Source: Cercis canadensis (taxonomy: Eukaryota > Streptophyta > Magnoliopsida > Fabales > Fabaceae). From it: a stretch of DNA of 64,000 nucleotides. The stretch is taken from contig QAOA01003946.1 in assembly GCA_003255065.1 (NCBI GenBank), forward strand, positions 963,272 through 1,027,271. Reading direction: 5' to 3'. A program made the position numbers and the translations under genes. Shown piece after piece: positions 60,971 to 64,000 of the stretch; the first letter of the stretch is position 1; every line of letters begins with the position of its first letter. A model generated the notes under the pieces. That model was given only the letters and a program-made list of their open reading frames with translations. It did not search any database and was not told the origin of the DNA.

Positions 60971-62094
60971 ACTTATGGATATGGATGGATCTTATGTTGG
61001 TAACTGGGATGAGAAAGCTATGAAGATTGGTGACAAGGTTGAAGCCACAGGGGTATTCTCAGTGGCAGCAACAATACTGCATGATACCTAATATCCTGCA
61101 GAGAAATAACACATTCACTCCAATTAGAAATGGACAGTTCATATTACGTACCAACCCGTAAACTGCATATTGAGACTTGAACAAGCCCACCTCTCCTGGT
61201 TATTGCTTGTCAAACCTATTAAACAGGGAGTGGAAAAATGAAAGAAGTGAAAATTCACAATGCCTGATTCAAAATATTGTTAATTTTTACCATTTTCAGT
61301 CGCACCAAGAAAGTGGTGAGTCGTGACTTTATCTCCCGTTATTACAAGGCGTTTCTTTCGGCGTTGGCCAAAGAACATTACTAGAGCAAAATTTGATTCA
61401 TTATGTTTATCATCAGTTTGACGTTTTTTTGTTAAAAATTACAGAAAGGAAGCAATTTTTTTCACAATTATTTAATACACCATCAATGTTGGATTCTTAA
61501 TTTTTTTTTGAGAACAAAATGTACTTGAGCTTACTAGACCAGCTTCAGAGAAAATCTCAGCAAGTCTGAAGAGCAAAAGCATTCAATCTACGAGCAGTTA
61601 AACACCTCGCTTGTCATTGAATCGTGGCAAGGAGGCTGCCTGAATTACCACTCGATACTCCAACTTTCCCTTTACTCTCTCTTAAATTTCACTCAAAAAA
61701 CCCAGTTAATTATCTTCCTTTTTTAAACACGCGCAAGAACGAGTACGATCAAGAACCGGTGCCGAGGCTCAGAGATTAATACAGGGATGATTCAAAAATT
61801 GTACCAACCTCCCAAAGAGATCCGCTAATGTCAAAGAAACGGCATAGCGAAAATTGGTGAGAAGATTGATGATTTTGATTTTGATTTTGGGTGCTGCATT
61901 CATCTCTAAGGCACGGTGTTTTTAAGCCAAAGAGCCAAACTCCAGCCCCATTCGGATAAATCGATGAGGCACAACACAGGAGAAGACGTACAAGAATGAA
62001 ATCGAAGACGAAATATTTTTCACGCATTCAAGAAGAAAAAAAAAACCCTTTGCGGCAGAGACAATTCTACCGCTACCATGTTTGGTGCTAAGCT
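60971..62094. other. 3' flank of the preceding gene, no clear gene
   Basis: Includes the alternative coding tail to 61091, then sequence without recognised coding content. The promoter-like cluster immediately to the right could drive a transcript leftwards through 61500-62090, but no good frame is seen. Confidence 0.4.
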
Positions 62095-62390
62095 GAAGCC
62101 CTAACCCTAGCCACGGTCGTAGTGGAACTCCGGACTCTATATATAGAGTCAGGAAAAGGACGGCGAGTGTTTTTTTTCCTCTTCTTTGGGCTATTGTTGG
62201 GCCTTATGTTGTTGAATCCTTCTGACCCATTACAAATTNCCCTAACCCTAGCCATGGTCGTAGTGGAACTCTGGACTCTATATATAGAGTCAGGAAAAGG
62301 ACGGCGAGTGTTTTTTTCCTCTTCTTTGGGCTATAGTTGGGCCTTATGTTATTGAATCCTTCTGACCCATTACAAATTGGGCTACGATAT
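62095..62390 (-). promoter_or_regulatory. Promoter-like cluster: telo-box, TATA palindrome, site II motifs
   Basis: AGGGTTAGGG-type telo-box sequence (ccctaaccctag on plus) lies next to the 18-bp perfect palindrome GACTCTATATATAGAGTC (62133-62150). TGGGCC/TGGGCT motifs follow upstream on the minus strand. The order suggests a minus-strand start near 62100. Confidence 0.4.
62099..62379. repeat. 140-bp tandem duplicate around N at 62239 (assembly artefact)
   Basis: 62099-62238 recurs at 62240-62379 with about five differences (ccacgg/ccatgg, actccgga/actctgga, T-run length, ttgttggg/tagttggg, gttgttg/gttattg). One N separates the copies. The promoter-like motifs inside are therefore probably present once per haplotype. 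Confidence 0.88.
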
Positions 62391-64000
62391 ATAATGATGT
62401 TTCGTTTGGTCAGTTCTATTCTAAAAATCTAATCAGTGTGAATTGATAAATGATAACCCAAGAATAAACAAATAAACGACAACGAATCTTGTTTCATAAG
62501 AACGCTTGTGGAACCCACCATATTATCTAAAGGACCGGGAATGTTGGTGATAAATATTTACAGCGATTTTGACGGGTATCAAATTATGCTTATAAGAGGG
62601 GATCATCAAATACTAATTATAAGTTTACAAACTGGAGCTCATCCACTTAAATATTCTTGTTTTGAGAAAGGTTTAAATTGTTTTATGTTTGGATATAATA
62701 ATTAATAGTGTTTTTTAAATGTTTAAAAATGTTTGGATATTCCTCACATATATAAAAAAAAAAAAGAGATTATTGCATAAAACACTCTCGTGATTTGGTA
62801 TTTTAACTAGTTACACTTTCGTTCAAAATTATTCATTGTTACAATAACTATTTCATGATCTACAACAAAATGTACGTACCAGCAGATTATTTTAATTGAT
62901 GCATCCTAGAGAATACTTTTGAAATTTGTTTTGTTTTTGTTTTTTATGGAAATTTCTTTTTGGCATGACACTCCTACAGTCCTAACCTAACTCTGGGATA
63001 GATACATATATACGCAAGTGATATGTGGCTACCATGGGATGAGAGTCACTCCGCAACTTACTATTTTAAAGGTGTCTTTCGTTATAAATCAAAATACTTT
63101 TAACATTATATATATATATATATATTTTGGTCAAACACATCCTTATCTTCAATGATTATTATGAAAAAAGCAAGTTATATTTTTTAATATTATTTTAGTG
63201 AATATTAAACTTTTTTTCTTTTGAGAAAATAGGAAATTGATGGAATATTTTAGTTGCTTCTTCCATAAAAATGAAGCAATTTTCAAATTTGAAAAGTTGG
63301 ACTCATTTGTTTTGATCCCTTATATTAAACATATAATTATCGTGTGTGTCCTTGTAATTAAGTTTTTTTTTTGATATTTTGACAATACTTCTAAATTTGA
63401 ACGCACAATTCACAAATTTTAAATACAATCTCAAGATCACTTAGTTATAAATTGTTTGATTCTTATAAATTAAGTTAATGCAAAAGAATATTTTGTTATT
63501 AGTTGATTTATATTATCCTTAAATTGTAAGAACGAAATCTTTATCCATTTGCCTAATTTAATATGATATTAATTTGTGATACTTACATGATTTTAAATCA
63601 GGTGATTGGAGGGTGAGCAAAAAAATGGATAAGAGTTCCATGTTCAAGATACAGTAACTATTTTATCATCTACCAAAAACTTGTATTAGCAAACTATTTT
63701 AACTGATGCATCATATAGAGTAGAATGAATCCGAACTTTCCTTGGAGCAAGTTTTTAGAAAATTTGTTATTAGCATTCTGAAGTGCACCTAAAATAATTT
63801 TGGATAAAATAAAATTAAAAGGGGAGCTTTTTGTTTTATTGGAGAATGAGGGGAGAATTGATACAAGGAAATCCTACATGTTAGCTGACGTGTTGCTGAG
63901 TTGGTTTTAACAAGTGGCATAATCATGAGGTCAATCACTTGGCCCAATAAAAAAGGTAAAGGGTAATATCGACATTTAAAAAAATCCGAGGGTATGTTCC
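62391..64000. other. AT-rich right end, no gene seen
   Basis: Includes a (TA)n microsatellite near 63107-63124. No coding, RNA or bounded mobile element is recognised. Confidence 0.45.

Noticed and set aside
62122..62355. Frame spanning the N at 62239
   Set aside because: It is created by the false duplication; the same peptide repeats on both sides of the N.
1..64000. CRISPR array, operon or prokaryotic defence system
   Set aside because: No regularly spaced repeats and all genes are plant nuclear type.

Overview
This window is nuclear DNA from a eudicot plant. Evidence: genes split into many short exons with GT-AG introns, AT-rich intergenic DNA, plant-only families (SAUR, C-group bZIP, DUF599), and MULE, hAT and LINE remnants. 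The species cannot be named from sequence alone. It is a draft assembly with at least 13 N positions or runs. Nine or more single Ns sit exactly between two near-identical copies of the flanking DNA, so those tandem duplications are almost certainly unmerged contig ends.

Layout: (1) 1.4-6.9 kb, minus: 14-exon gene for a secreted or ER-type coiled-coil protein with a C-terminal membrane anchor (family of Arabidopsis At4g31340/At2g24420). (2) 12.2-21.1 kb, plus: 18-exon gene fusing an ABC1 atypical kinase to a serine beta-lactamase-like domain (At5g24810 type), with one GC-AG intron. (3) 23.2 kb, plus: intronless calmodulin-like protein. (4) 25.1-28.8 kb, minus: C-group bZIP factor (bZIP9/BZO2H2 type). 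(5) 29.57-30.12 kb: foldback MULE-type MITE with an exact 9-bp target duplication. (6) 32.7-34.0 kb, minus: 26S proteasome subunit RPN6, with a probable 4.3-kb leader intron holding a 2.3-kb non-autonomous hAT element. (7) 39.9-41.8 kb, minus: DUF599 membrane protein. (8) 42.8-43.2 kb: LINE RNase H relic. (9) 46.3-47.1 kb, minus: tRNA-splicing endonuclease SEN2. (10) 52.1 kb, plus: SAUR. (11) 55.7-56.8 kb, minus: plastid-targeted DnaJ-type zinc-finger protein. (12) 57.2-58.2 kb, plus: GT64 glycosyltransferase, divergent from (11). (13) 58.9-61.0 kb, plus: unrecognised nuclear-type protein with a probable C-terminal frameshift. The last 3 kb hold a promoter-like cluster but no recognised gene.

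These are independent single genes rather than a pathway cluster. What links them is conserved order. From memory, Arabidopsis has At5g24800 (bZIP9) next to At5g24810 (ABC1-lactamase); At2g24395 (DnaJ-like), At2g24400 (SAUR) and At2g24420 (coiled coil) together; and At4g31320 (SAUR), At4g31330 (DUF599) and At4g31340 (coiled coil) in a row. I found no convincing novel multi-gene system. The most useful observations are the assembly artefacts, the GC-AG intron, the ACGT palindrome in the bZIP gene, the two well-bounded transposons and the suspected frameshift.
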